Positions 1 to 10,568 of a DNA stretch of 41,303 bases are shown here, one piece after another. The stretch comes from Pseudomonadota bacterium. GTDB taxonomy: Bacteria > Myxococcota_A > Polyangia > Polyangiales > Polyangiaceae. The DNA lies in the NCBI GenBank assembly GCA_023432025.1, contig JAEYVE010000208.1:1-41303 (forward strand). The letters are read 5' to 3'. Made by a program: the position numbers and the translations under genes. Each line of letters starts with the position of its first letter. Position 1 is the stretch's first letter. A model generated the notes under the pieces. That model saw only the letters and a program-made list of their open reading frames with translations, made no database searches and had not been told where the DNA came from.

Positions 1-1441
1 CGTCCGCACCACCACAACGATCACAAGGCCCGCCGCAGGCGGGCAGCGACTCTCCGAAGTAGCCCACCAACGTCTGGTGACGACACTCGTCGGCTTGCGC
101 AAACCGAAACATTTCCCGCGCCTGCTGGCGCAGGCGCTCGCCGGCGTCTTCGTCGTCGGTTTCGTCGGCGAAGCGGTCGTAAGCCTTGACCTCGCTCCAC
201 GAGTAGAAGAGCACGCAGTCGCTCGGAAGGCCGTCTCGACCCGCACGCCCCACCTCCTGGTAGTAGCCTTCCACCGAGCGCGGCATGTCGGCGTGAACGA
301 CGTAGCGGACGTTGGACTTGTCGATCCCCATGCCGAAGGCGATGGTCGCCACCACCACGTCGATGTCGTCCTTTTGAAACGCGTCTTGAACGCGGCTGCG
401 GTCCTCCGCGCTCATGCCGGCGTGGTACGCGCCGGCGCGCAGCCCGCGCTCGGAGAGGAACGTCGCCAGCTCGTCCGACTTTTTGCGCGAGAGGCAGTAC
501 ACGATGCCGCTCTGTCCCACGCGCTGTCGAACCAGGCGAAAAATGGCCTCTCGCACGGAGACGCCGAGACCATCGCCCTTTTGGTAAGCGAACAAGCGCA
601 GGTTCTTGCGGAAGAAGCTGCCGCGAAAAATGGCTGGCTCCCGCATGGCGAGCTGAACGGTGATGTCGCTCGTCACCTCCGGCGTGGCCGTCGCCGTAAG
701 CGCGAGGACCGGCACGTGAAAACGGTGCTTGAGCCCGCGCAACTTACGGTAGGCCGGCCGAAAGTCATGGCCCCACTGGCTGATGCAGTGCGCTTCGTCC
801 ACTGCCACCAGCTTGAGATCGACGCTGCTGAGGACGTGTCCGACGCTCGCTTCGAGTCCCTCGGGGGCAGCATAGAGCAGCTCGTATTCGCCCGCCGTCA
901 GGCGCCGCAGGCGGTCCGCGCGCTCGTCCGGAGCCAACGTGGAGTTCAGGTACGTCGCGCGAAAGCCGGCCTCGCTGAGCGCGTCCACCTGGTCCTTCAT
1001 GAGCGCGATGAGCGGCGACACCACCAGCGTGGTTCCCCCCAAGAGGCGCGCCGGGATCTGGTAGGTGAGCGACTTTCCGGCGCCCGTGGGCATGATGCCC
1101 AACGTGTCCCGCCCGGCGAGCACGGAGGCGATGATGGCCTCCTGACCCGGACGAAAGTCCGAGTAGCCAAAGCTTTCTCGCAGCGCGGCCAGAGCACCCT
1201 CGCGGGCGTCTCCGAGGCCGGCCTCGCTGTGCGCGCGGAGCTTACCCGAGAGGGACTGAAGCATGGCCAGCGTCTCGGACGAGAACAGCGCGGGGTTGCG
1301 CCGAAATAGCGCACGGAGCCGCGAGAGCTCGACCTGCGCGCCGCGCACGTCGAGCGGGCCGCCCGCTCGCTCGACGACTCGCCAAAGCTCCTGGGCGCGC
1401 CGGTGCACGGGGCTCTCTGACGCGGCCGGCGGCGCAGACAT
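1..1441 (-). CDS. recQ: ATP-dependent DNA helicase RecQ (C-terminus beyond left edge)
   Basis: RecQ-family 3'-5' DNA helicase acting in recombination and fork repair. About 480 residues are visible. Residues 1-85 form an N-terminal extension without a recognised domain. The core starts near FGYSDFRPGQ (residues 91-100), the family's Q-motif region. Walker A is PTGAGKS (about 118-124) and the DEAH box lies in AVDEAHCISQWGHDFRP, with the aromatic-rich loop that is diagnostic of RecQ. The C-terminal helicase lobe is present (GMGIDKSNVRYVVH, then GYYQEVGRAGRDG). The start of the RecQ zinc-binding domain follows (DECRHQTLVGYFGE, then CGGPCDRC) just before the window ends, so RQC and HRDC domains cannot be assessed. 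The ATG at 1441 is the first good start, with a weak upstream GCAGG. It is divergent from the gene at 1519, with only 77 bp between them for both promoters. Confidence 0.95.
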   Translation of the reverse strand, partial: MSAPPAASESPVHRRAQELWRVVERAGGPLDVRGAQVELSRLRALFRRNPALFSSETLAMLQSLSGKLRAHSEAGLGDAREGALAALRESFGYSDFRPGQEAIIASVLAGRDTLGIMPTGAGKSLTYQIPARLLGGTTLVVSPLIALMKDQVDALSEAGFRATYLNSTLAPDERADRLRRLTAGEYELLYAAPEGLEASVGHVLSSVDLKLVAVDEAHCISQWGHDFRPAYRKLRGLKHRFHVPVLALTATATPEVTSDITVQLAMREPAIFRGSFFRKNLRLFAYQKGDGLGVSVREAIFRLVRQRVGQSGIVYCLSRKKSDELATFLSERGLRAGAYHAGMSAEDRSRVQDAFQKDDIDVVVATIAFGMGIDKSNVRYVVHADMPRSVEGYYQEVGRAGRDGLPSDCVLFYSWSEVKAYDRFADETDDEDAGERLRQQAREMFRFAQADECRHQTLVGYFGESLPACGGPCDRCGGAD

Positions 1442-1518
1442 GCCTGCGCTTATGGCAAAGGCGGGCGGTCCAACAAAGCGCCTCGCGGCACGGCGACGGG
1501 CGCGCTATCCCCACGGTC

Positions 1519-3261
1519 GTGGGTCGCTTGGCACGGAAAACGCGAAGGGCGCTCCTTGCCCTGGAGCTCTTCTTGGGGGCGTCCCCGATGGCGCTGGCGG
1601 AGCCGAGCGCCGCGAGCGCAGCGAGCACCGCAAAGCCGCCAGCCACACCCGCCGCGGCCCCCGCGGCCGCCGCAGCGCCCGCCACCCGACCAGCGCTCGG
1701 AAGCACCGACTCCATCGCCCTAGAAGCCGTGGGGCGGAACGGCCAGTGGCTGGCTTACTGCCAGCCCACCCTGGATACGAACGGCGACGGCAAGTTGGAG
1801 GTTCTGAGCGGCCCCCGAGGCGAGCTACTCGGCGACGAACCCAGCCTCTTTTTGGCGTTGGGGGAGCAAGCCTTGCCCATCGATGAGCTCCTTTCGTTCG
1901 ACCGCTCCGGGCGGTGGCTCGTCGTTTCTAGGGCAGGTCAGCCAGCGCTGGTCGACGCCGAAACGGGAGCGATGAACGACCTGCGCCCTTTTTCTCCGGA
2001 CCTGCGCGCGGACGAAGAGTACTCGCTGCATCACCGGGCGCTGTCGTTCGATGCCGCAGGCAACCGCCTGCTGCTTTTGCGCCGGAGGGCTCCGCTTCGG
2101 TACGAAGCCGATCTCTTCGACTTGTCGGACGGGTTCGTCGCCGAGCGTCGGCAAACCTACAAGCTCTTGCCCGGAGAAGTTTGGCGAGCGCGCCTCCCGT
2201 TGGAGGGGCCGCTGGTGCTGTTCGAAGGCGTTCCCGAGAGCTCGCGCGAAGGCGCAACCTGGCCGGCGCCGCCCGCAAAGCAACCGCTCAGACGCTGTCG
2301 AGGCCTCCTCACGACGGCTGGCGCGTGGAACGGCCGTGGAGGCACGGTGAGCCGCACCCTCGTGGACACGCGCGGCACTCTTCCGGCCCTGGCGCCCGGC
2401 TTCGTAGCGCCTTTCGGCAGCGGCTGGCTACGCCGAGAAAAGAATGGGCGGCTGCTGCTCGTGCGCGGCGCCACACAAAAGCAGCTCGCCAGCGCTGCCT
2501 GCGGCGCACGCATCGTCCACGCGGACCCGAGCCGTGAGCTCTTGGTCGTGGCGTGTGAACATTACGCGCTCGAACGTCCCAAAACCGACGCCAAACCAGC
2601 GAAGGGAGGCGCCAAAAAGCGAGGTCCAGCCAAGACGCGCTTCCAACTCTATTTGGTCGGCCCCGGGTACACCAAAGAGCTCGAAGCGGACACCGCTCAC
2701 ACGGGCCTCGATATGGAGCCTGGGAGCACGCCGCGGCTCCTGCCCCTCCGTCCGGGTCCGCGCAGCGTGCTCGTCGACCTCGATCGGCGACGACTCATCG
2801 AGCTTCAGGCCGACGATCGCGTCGTAACCACACACGGCAGTAAGGCGCTCGTGCGCCGAGGCGCGAAGCTCTCGCTGTACGACGCCGATCTCGACCAAAC
2901 CACGCTCCTCGCCGACGGAGTGAGGCCCTACGCGGCGCTGCTCGTGAATGAGCCGTACGCGTTCGTCGAGCCGTATCTGGTCGACGTCGGCGCGGGGCGT
3001 ATCGTGTCCGAGCGCGTCGGAGCGCCGCTCGGCCTCACGAGTCGCGGCCAACTCATTTTGGCCAGCGTTGCTCCGAGCGCAGAAACATGGGGGCTCGGAC
3101 CGCTGCGTCTCGTCTCGCCCCACGCGGCCTCCGCTCCGCCCAGCGCTGCTCCGACGGCGGCGTCCGCCCCTCCGGCGCCGTCGGCGCCACCGAGCCAAGC
3201 GGCCCCTGCGGGAGCAAAACCCGCCGCTCCCCGAGCACCCACGTCGCAGCGCGCCGACTAG
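1519..3261 (+). CDS. Secreted protein of unknown function, probable beta-propeller-like
   Basis: 580 residues from a GTG start. The N-terminus has a basic cluster (ARKTRRA), a hydrophobic stretch (LLALELFLGASPMALA) and a likely signal-peptidase site, so export is probable. An Ala/Pro-rich linker covers about residues 28-58. The body carries recurring short beta-strand patterns such as DRSGRWLVVSRAGQ, DAAGNRLLLLRRR and GRLLLVRGATQ, which look like degenerate propeller blades. This is my reading of pattern, not a named family. A Lys-rich insert lies near residues 355-372, and the last 50 residues are a Pro/Ala/Ser-rich tail that could cross peptidoglycan or act as a spacer. The stop is TAG. There is no recognisable catalytic motif, and the function is not inferable from neighbours. 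Confidence 0.8.
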   Translation: MGRLARKTRRALLALELFLGASPMALAEPSAASAASTAKPPATPAAAPAAAAAPATRPALGSTDSIALEAVGRNGQWLAYCQPTLDTNGDGKLEVLSGPRGELLGDEPSLFLALGEQALPIDELLSFDRSGRWLVVSRAGQPALVDAETGAMNDLRPFSPDLRADEEYSLHHRALSFDAAGNRLLLLRRRAPLRYEADLFDLSDGFVAERRQTYKLLPGEVWRARLPLEGPLVLFEGVPESSREGATWPAPPAKQPLRRCRGLLTTAGAWNGRGGTVSRTLVDTRGTLPALAPGFVAPFGSGWLRREKNGRLLLVRGATQKQLASAACGARIVHADPSRELLVVACEHYALERPKTDAKPAKGGAKKRGPAKTRFQLYLVGPGYTKELEADTAHTGLDMEPGSTPRLLPLRPGPRSVLVDLDRRRLIELQADDRVVTTHGSKALVRRGAKLSLYDADLDQTTLLADGVRPYAALLVNEPYAFVEPYLVDVGAGRIVSERVGAPLGLTSRGQLILASVAPSAETWGLGPLRLVSPHAASAPPSAAPTAASAPPAPSAPPSQAAPAGAKPAAPRAPTSQRAD

Positions 3262-3344
3262 CTCGCTCGCGCCGCGAGCGAGCTTCCCACAAAGAGTCTG
3301 GCCCCGGCCTTGCCCGCGCGCGCGCCGCGGGCTTGTCTTCGATC

Positions 3345-3752
3345 ATGATGTGGAAAGCACTGGCGGCGGCGACGGGGGCGAGCGGCGTGCTCTTGGCCGC
3401 CTTCGGCGCCCACGGACTCGAACGCATCACCGACGCCAAAGGGCTGCGTTGGTGGGCCATCGGCGTCGCGCTGCAGTTGGTCACGGCGCCGGTGCTGCTT
3501 ACGTCGAGCGCCCTGCCGCGCTCGCGGGCGCGCGATGCGGCCGGAGCGCTCCTTGCCGTAGGCCTCGTGCTCTTCAGCGGCAGCCTCTACGCGATGACGC
3601 TGGGGGCGCCGCGCTTTTGGGGCGCTATCACGCCGCTCGGCGGTTTGTCCTTGTGCGCCGGCTGGGTGCTCACGGCGTTCGCAAAACGACCAGACGCTGC
3701 AGAAGCCGCGCCGCGCCGAGAGCACGCGGCGCCCAAATCGCTCGGCCGCTAG
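3345..3752 (+). CDS. DUF423 family small membrane protein
   Basis: 135 residues and four predicted transmembrane segments with the DUF423 (YgdD/YwdK) signature AAFGAHGLE near the N-terminus. The family is a small inner-membrane protein of unknown function. ATG at 3345 is immediately followed by a second ATG at 3348, and either could be used. No strong Shine-Dalgarno sequence is visible. The tail (RPDAAEAAPRREHAAP) is charged and presumably cytoplasmic. The gene converges on rtcB, with stops 12 bp apart, and its TAG stop sits in the middle of a 12-bp perfect palindrome (3745-3756). Confidence 0.85.
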   Translation: MMWKALAAATGASGVLLAAFGAHGLERITDAKGLRWWAIGVALQLVTAPVLLTSSALPRSRARDAAGALLAVGLVLFSGSLYAMTLGAPRFWGAITPLGGLSLCAGWVLTAFAKRPDAAEAAPRREHAAPKSLGR

Positions 3753-3763
3753 CGGCTCGCGGC

Positions 3764-5230
3764 TCACCCCTTGATCACACCGAGCGGCTCGAGTCGCGCC
3801 ACGAGGCGAGAAACACCTGCGCGAGCGATGACGTCCACGACCTCGGCCACGTCCTTGTACGCGTCGCTCATTTCCTCCGCCAACGTGCGGTAGCCGTGCG
3901 CCATGACCTCGACTCCCTGCGCCCGGAGCTCGCGATCGATACGGCGACCTCGAGCGGCTTTGAGCGCTGCCGTTCGCGAGAGCACCCGTCCGGCGCCGTG
4001 GCACGATGAACCGAACGTGCTCTCCATGGCCTGCTTCTCGCCAGCCAAGACGAACGAGTAACGCCCCATGTCACCGGGAATGATGACCGGCTGCCCCACG
4101 GCTCGGTACACGCCCGGAATGCGCGCATCTCCCGCTCCAAAGGCGCGCGTGGCCCCCTTTCTGTGCACCAGAACACGGCGCGCGCGCCCCAAGACGCGAT
4201 GCTCCTCGAATTTGGCGACGTTGTGACAAACGTCGTAGACGAGCCGCGGACGAATGCGCTCGTGCCCCACGTCCAGAGCGCGCGCCAGAGCCTCCACCGC
4301 GAGTCCAGAAATTACTTGGCGGTTGGCCCACGCGAAGTTGGCTGCGGCTTGCATCGCGCCCAAATACCGCTGTCCTTCGTCCGATTGGATCGGCGCACAA
4401 GCGAGCTGACGATCGGGGAGCGCCGCGTAGTCGGGGCCGTAATCCGCGTAGCTTCGCGTGAGCGCGTGGAGCGTTTCGTCGCACACCTGGTGACCGAGCC
4501 CGCGGGACCCGCAGTGAATCATCACGGTCACGAGGCCCTCTTCGAGGCCATACGCCCGCGCCGCGACCGGGTCGTACACTTCGCTCACGGTTTGCACCTC
4601 GAGGAAGTGATTGCCGCTCCCCAAGGTGCCGAGCTGGTCGTGGCCGCGCTCTCGCGCGCGCTGGCTCACGAGCTCGGGCCGCGCGCCGCGGAGGCACCCA
4701 TTTTCTTCCGAATGCTCCGTATCGGAGCTCGACGTCGCAAAGCCGCGACGCACGGCCCACGCAGCGCCTTCGGTGAGCACCTCGGAGAGGGCGTCGTCTT
4801 TCAAGGGACCGATGGCGCGGCTCGCGCCGACCCCCGTCGGCACGGCGCGAAACAGCTCGTGCACGACGCGCGAGGTGTGCGGTCGCACTTGCTCGGCCGA
4901 GAGCGCCGTCGCGAGGAGTCGTACGCCGCAGTTGATGTCGTAGCCCACTCCGCCGGGAGACACCGCGCCGGCTTCAGCGTCCACAGCTGCCACGCCACCG
5001 ATGGGAAAGCCGTAGCCCCAATGAATGTCGGGCATGGCCAAGCTGTAGCCGACGATGCCCGGCAGACAGGCGACGTTGGCCACCTGCTCCAAGGACTTGT
5101 CTCGACGGAGCGCGTCGACGCGCTCTTCCGCCACGTAGACGCGTCCCGGCACCTTCATGGCTCCGCGCCGTGGGATTTGCCAGAGGAAGTCTTCCAGGCG
5201 CTCGAGAGGGACGTCTTGAAATGAGGTCAT
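3764..5230 (-). CDS. rtcB: RNA-splicing ligase RtcB (3'-phosphate/5'-OH RNA ligase)
   Basis: GTP- and Mn2+-dependent ligase joining RNA 2',3'-cyclic phosphate or 3'-phosphate ends to 5'-OH ends, used in RNA repair and tRNA splicing. 488 residues from ATG 5230, which is typical length. Visible active-site elements: GYDINCGVR with Asp98 and Cys101 (metal ligands), GSGNHFLEVQ with His207, MIHCGSRGLGHQ with His239, YDVCHNVAKFE with His336, HRKGATRAF, and SSCHGAGR with His411, the residue guanylylated in characterised RtcB. An in-frame GTG at 5254 would add eight residues. Neither start has a strong Shine-Dalgarno sequence, and I prefer the ATG because RtcB proteins begin shortly before the IPRRG-like segment. 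It is the last gene of manA-archease-rtcB, and no RtcR-type sigma-54 activator is in the window. Confidence 0.97.
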   Translation of the reverse strand: MTSFQDVPLERLEDFLWQIPRRGAMKVPGRVYVAEERVDALRRDKSLEQVANVACLPGIVGYSLAMPDIHWGYGFPIGGVAAVDAEAGAVSPGGVGYDINCGVRLLATALSAEQVRPHTSRVVHELFRAVPTGVGASRAIGPLKDDALSEVLTEGAAWAVRRGFATSSSDTEHSEENGCLRGARPELVSQRARERGHDQLGTLGSGNHFLEVQTVSEVYDPVAARAYGLEEGLVTVMIHCGSRGLGHQVCDETLHALTRSYADYGPDYAALPDRQLACAPIQSDEGQRYLGAMQAAANFAWANRQVISGLAVEALARALDVGHERIRPRLVYDVCHNVAKFEEHRVLGRARRVLVHRKGATRAFGAGDARIPGVYRAVGQPVIIPGDMGRYSFVLAGEKQAMESTFGSSCHGAGRVLSRTAALKAARGRRIDRELRAQGVEVMAHGYRTLAEEMSDAYKDVAEVVDVIARAGVSRLVARLEPLGVIKG

Positions 5231-5278
5231 TTCGTTCGCTAGCCCACTCTTCACTCTGGGCGGGATCGAGCGGCCCCG

Positions 5279-5743
5279 TCAAACGTCGAACACGATTTGC
5301 GCGCACCAAGGCGCGTCGCGGTCTTCGTCGTCTCGCTCGAAACGTGCTGCGTGCCAAGTCACCGCTTTGAGCACCAAACCTTCGCCGCTCTCGGATGCGT
5401 CGAAGTGCCCGAGCTCGACACGGAGCCGCGCGCCCGTCTCCTGGTCGAAGCGCTCCACTCGACACGCTTCCGGCACGCGCCGCTTCGTCTCGAGCTCGAA
5501 AAGAAGCTCGCGCAGAACGTCCACGGCCTGCAGACCCCAGTCTCCCGGCTCGACCTCCACGACGCGCGTTTCTTCGCTTTTCACGCGGGCTCCGCCCGTC
5601 ACCAGCTCCGTAAAAGCCAAGACGAGGCGGGCCAAGGTTTCTTCCGCCGTACGCCCCCGGACGCGCACCCCCGCGTCGGCGGTGTGGTCGAGCTCCTCGA
5701 ACGGCTGCGGGCGCGCGTAGCGCGTGACGTCCTCGACGCTCAA
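5279..5743 (-). CDS. Archease (RtcB activator)
   Basis: 154 residues, full length for the archease family (MTH1598/TM1083 type). Archease accelerates RtcB guanylylation and lets the ligase turn over repeatedly. Seen here: the N-terminal ELDHTADAGVRVRG segment with the conserved HTAD, a central acidic region, and a C-terminal LKAVTWHAARF followed by IVFDV, whose terminal Asp belongs to the metal-binding site in characterised archeases. Its start overlaps the manA stop (ATGA, 5740-5743), and it is followed by rtcB after a short spacer. Co-transcription and translational coupling are therefore likely, and the rtcB neighbour independently supports the assignment. Confidence 0.95.
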   Translation of the reverse strand: MSVEDVTRYARPQPFEELDHTADAGVRVRGRTAEETLARLVLAFTELVTGGARVKSEETRVVEVEPGDWGLQAVDVLRELLFELETKRRVPEACRVERFDQETGARLRVELGHFDASESGEGLVLKAVTWHAARFERDDEDRDAPWCAQIVFDV

Positions 5744-6963
5744 ACGTCCCCGATGCGCGCGCGAGCCAAACGACCGCGCCCCGTCACGCGGTAGACAGCC
5801 GAAGCAGCGTCACAGAACACGGAGCGCCCTCGAGCGAGCTCGACCTCATGACCGCCGCGGCTCACCTGCACCTGTCCGTCGAGGCACAAGAGGATTTCCG
5901 GTCCCGTGCCGCCGTCCCACGTTGGAGAGTGCTCGCCACCAACCTCCACCTCGGAAAGACAGAACTCCGCGACGGGGGCGTCGAAGGTGAGCTCTTGCCC
6001 ATCCGAACCGGGTGACGGCCTGCCGCGCAAGATCTCGGGGTGGTGCGACTCGAAGCGTAGAATGCGCAAGAGCTCCGGCACGTCCACGTGCTTCTCCGTG
6101 AGCCCACCACGAAGCACGTTGTCGCTGCTCGCCATGAGCTCGAGCGCGGTGCCCTCGAGGTACGCGTGCAAGTTGCCCGCGGGGAGAAAAATGGCTTCTC
6201 CCGGCGCGAGCTCCACGACGTTCAACAAGAGCGCCCCGATGACGCCAGCGTCGCTCGGATGAAGGGCGGCAAGACGCGGCAGCCAACGGAGCGAAAGCTG
6301 GGCCCCATGAACGGGCAGCTGGGCCAATTTGCTCGGCTCTGACGAGAGGCGCTCGGCGGCGCGGACGGCTCGCGCCACGAGCTCCGCGCGTTCGGGCTCG
6401 CTCTGTCCGTACAAAACCTCGAAGAGCCGCCTCACGCCATGCGCGTCTTCGAGTCCGGCGAGGGGCAGCGCTCCGTCGAGCTCCAAGGCGGAAAGCAGCG
6501 CCCGACTCTCGCGCGCCTGGCGAAACCCGCACAGCGCCACGAACGGCGTGAGCGCGCACACCAGCTCGGGTTTGTGGCAATCGTCCTTGTAGTTGCGGTG
6601 ACGCGCGGTGAGCGGAACGCCCTCTGCCTCCTCTCGCAGATAACCTTCGCGCGCCTGTGCGGCGCTGGGGTGCGCCTGCAAGCTGAGCGGCTGCGCCGCC
6701 GCGATGACCTTGAAAAGAAACGGCAAGCGCCCGCCGAAGCGACTCGCGACATCTGCTCCCAAGGCGGCGTCTGGGTCTCGTTCGATGTGCTCGAGGAGCG
6801 TTTTGCCCGCGCCGACGAGACGCGAAGGAGCGAGCGGATGCGCGCCCATCCACAGCTCCGCTTGCGGCTCCGAGCTCGGAGCTTTGCCCAAGAGCTCGGC
6901 CAAAGCCGTCCGCGAGCCCCAAGCGTAGGGCTGAATGACGTTGTCGAGCGCGTGAAGCTCCAT
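5740..6963 (-). CDS. manA: Mannose-6-phosphate isomerase, class I
   Basis: Zn-dependent interconversion of mannose-6-phosphate and fructose-6-phosphate, feeding GDP-mannose and polysaccharide synthesis. 407 residues. Type-I signatures: YAWGSRTALAELLG near the N-terminus, PFLFKVIAAAQPLSLQAHPS (the zinc-site QxH motif), KDDCHKPELVCALTPF, and AIFLPAGNLHAYLEG followed by SSDNVLRGGLTEKHVD (substrate and metal site). The frame stays open to 7059, but ATG 6963 is preceded by AGGTGG at good spacing and starts just before the conserved ELHALDNVIQPYAWG. It is the first gene of the operon with archease (4-bp overlap) and rtcB. There is no obvious functional link between sugar isomerisation and RNA repair, so the pairing may be transcriptional only. 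Confidence 0.95.
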   Translation of the reverse strand: MELHALDNVIQPYAWGSRTALAELLGKAPSSEPQAELWMGAHPLAPSRLVGAGKTLLEHIERDPDAALGADVASRFGGRLPFLFKVIAAAQPLSLQAHPSAAQAREGYLREEAEGVPLTARHRNYKDDCHKPELVCALTPFVALCGFRQARESRALLSALELDGALPLAGLEDAHGVRRLFEVLYGQSEPERAELVARAVRAAERLSSEPSKLAQLPVHGAQLSLRWLPRLAALHPSDAGVIGALLLNVVELAPGEAIFLPAGNLHAYLEGTALELMASSDNVLRGGLTEKHVDVPELLRILRFESHHPEILRGRPSPGSDGQELTFDAPVAEFCLSEVEVGGEHSPTWDGGTGPEILLCLDGQVQVSRGGHEVELARGRSVFCDAASAVYRVTGRGRLARARIGDV

Positions 6964-7283
6964 GCCCGTTTCCACCTGAACGATACCCACCGGTCCCGGT
7001 CGAAAGCTACGGCTCGCGCGCATCGGCGCGAGACCCCCCGGACGCTCGAATCCATGCACGAGCTGTCTCCTGGCGGTCTCGCCCTGGGACGAGGCAATTC
7101 CCGGGTGACCCGAGGTGGGCGTCTACCCGACGCGCCGTCTCAAGACGAGGCGCGCGCCTTGCGCCTCGCGATTGTTGATCCACAGTGAGCGGGACGTGCG
7201 AGTGGGCGGGCCTCGAGGCCCCCGAGTCCGTGAGTCGAACGACTCCGGTACACGCTCCACGGACAGTAAGGGAGGAGGACAGC
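6964..7283. promoter_or_regulatory. Divergent intergenic region manA / MliC lipoprotein with clustered inverted repeats
   Basis: 320 bp between two divergent starts. It contains three perfect inverted repeats within 100 bp. The first has CGAGGCGC arms at 7146-7153 and 7161-7168 around a 7-nt loop. The second is a 14-bp palindrome centred on CTCGAG (7208-7221). The third has GAGTCG arms at 7232-7245 around AA. A strong GGAGGAGG Shine-Dalgarno sequence precedes the lipoprotein ATG. No canonical sigma-70 hexamers stand out. The region presumably carries both promoters, and the repeats could be operators or leader hairpins, although in GC-rich DNA some will be chance. Confidence 0.4.
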
Positions 7284-7718
7284 ATGAAGCTCGTCACAAC
7301 TACGGCTGCGCTTGCGCTAGCGGTTGCCGCTCTCGGTTGCAGCAAGGACAAGGGAGCCGAGTCCGCTCACGAGGCGGAGAACGAAAACGCGTTCGAGACC
7401 GTCGGCGGCGCCGTGGGCGGCGCGGCCGAGGACGTCGGAGGCGCCGTCGAGGAGGGCACCGTCGACACCGTCGAGACCACGGGCATCGAAGGCACCCAAC
7501 GTTACAAGTGCGAGGACGACACCGAGTTCACCGTCGACTACGAGAACGACGGACGCTCGGCGCGCATCAAATTGAACGACCAGGAATACTGGCTCGACGC
7601 CCAGCAGGGTACCGGGCGTTTCGGCGGAGAAGCCGGCAAGTTCTGGACCGTGGGCGACGACATGGGGAGCCTCGAGCTGTCCGGTCAAATGCCGCTACGC
7701 AACTGCGAACGCCAATAA
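7284..7718 (+). CDS. MliC-like lysozyme-inhibitor lipoprotein
   Basis: 144 residues. The N-terminus is a lipoprotein-type signal (MKLVTTTAALALAVAALGC, probable lipidated Cys19). An acidic Gly/Ala/Val-rich linker with a repeated GGAV element follows. The C-terminal about 75 residues look like the MliC/PliC fold: YKCEDDTEFTVDYEN, a central KLNDQEYWLDA strand, then GTGRFGGEAGKFWTVGDD, corresponding to the family's Ser/Gly-rich loop and YxxWxxG segment, and a last Cys (NCERQ) that could pair with the Cys of YKC. Known family members block C-type lysozymes at the outer membrane. The start at 7284 is fixed by GGAGGAGG, and upstream in-frame codons lack a signal sequence. It is followed by a good terminator at 7740. 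Substrate specificity is inferred only. Confidence 0.8.
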   Translation: MKLVTTTAALALAVAALGCSKDKGAESAHEAENENAFETVGGAVGGAAEDVGGAVEEGTVDTVETTGIEGTQRYKCEDDTEFTVDYENDGRSARIKLNDQEYWLDAQQGTGRFGGEAGKFWTVGDDMGSLELSGQMPLRNCERQ

Positions 7719-7739
7719 GCCTTCCCGCGCATCGCTTTC

Positions 7740-7780
7740 GAGCGGGTCTCCCGGCACTTGGGGGGCCCGCTCGTCGTTTT
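7740..7780 (+). terminator. Rho-independent terminator after the MliC-like gene
   Basis: A 12-bp stem (7740-7751 with 7761-7772, including two G-T wobbles) with a 9-nt loop, followed by GTCGTTTT. It lies 22 bp after the lipoprotein stop. Confidence 0.7.
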
Positions 7781-7883
7781 CGGCCGGCGCCCGAACGCCC
7801 CCCGCCGCGACCTTCGCGACCTTCGATCCGGATTTGCTTTAGTCGCGGCCGTCCGCGTCGTCCAAAGGGTGCGGACGGATCTC

Positions 7884-8165
7884 ATGAGCGTAGCGCCCTC
7901 GACCTCCCTGCCCGTCTTCTCGAGCACGGCCCGCGATCTCGAAAGCAAGCTCGCGGGGGACGCGTCACCCGAGGCTCGACGCCTTGCGCACGAAGCCGGG
8001 AGCCTGGCCTCGTTGTTCTCGGAGTGGGAACACCGTCCTCCCGAGGCGCACCAGCGTTCGAGCGCCGTAAGTGCCTTGCTCGAGCTGCAAAGGCGCGTGA
8101 TGGATCACCTCACGCGCGGCGACGGCTACCTGGCGCCCGAGCCGCCGAGGCGCGAGCGACGCTGA
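7884..8165 (+). CDS. Small protein of unknown function
   Basis: 93 residues from ATG 7884, preceded by GGACGGAT. The frame is open further upstream to 7758, but that would run into the preceding terminator. Composition suggests a soluble, mostly helical protein: SSTARDLESKLAG, then an alternating Ala/Leu/Glu region (EARRLAHEAGSLASLF) and SALLELQRRVMDHLTRGDG, ending in a charged Pro/Arg tail. No signal peptide, membrane segment or known motif is visible. It converges on ompA (stop at 8253), with a hairpin between them. Real gene status is moderately supported by start, length and codon bias. Confidence 0.55.
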   Translation: MSVAPSTSLPVFSSTARDLESKLAGDASPEARRLAHEAGSLASLFSEWEHRPPEAHQRSSAVSALLELQRRVMDHLTRGDGYLAPEPPRRERR

Positions 8166-8207
8166 GTCAAACTGCACGGCTCGTGAGCAAACGCGGACAC
8201 TCGCGAA

Positions 8208-8238
8208 GCGAGGTCGACCCGCTCAGAGCCGACCTCGC
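8208..8238. terminator. Hairpin between convergent genes
   Basis: Perfect 9-bp arms GCGAGGTCG (8208-8216) and CGACCTCGC (8230-8238) with a 13-nt loop. There is no U-tract on either strand, so intrinsic termination would be weak. It could act with Rho or as an mRNA 3' end stabiliser for either gene. Confidence 0.4.
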
Positions 8239-8252
8239 ACGCGAACCCGTGA

Positions 8253-10343
<2,091 letters not shown>

Positions 10344-10568
10344 TGTCACAGCAGCACTCCCGCTCACCGCAAGGCCGTTCCCCAACGCCCTGCCCGAAGA
10401 CGCCACAGACTTGCCCTGGAGAGGCAAAAAAAGCCGGTATGTGGCGGGCCGACCGTGACACACCGCGATTCTCCCTGTCAATCAAACCACCAACTCGAAA
10501 GCACACGACTTCTCGTCTTCCGTGCCTTCACGAGTGAGCAAAGGTGGGGTACGTGGCGGAACGCCAAC

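Noticed and set aside
77..1309. A 410-codon open frame antisense to recQ
   Set aside because: The opposite strand encodes unmistakable RecQ motifs. Long antisense frames are expected in DNA with such strong third-position G/C bias.
3745..3756. Perfect 12-bp palindrome across the DUF423 stop codon
   Set aside because: Short, GC-rich, and partly dictated by coding sequence. No U-tract follows, so I do not call a terminator.
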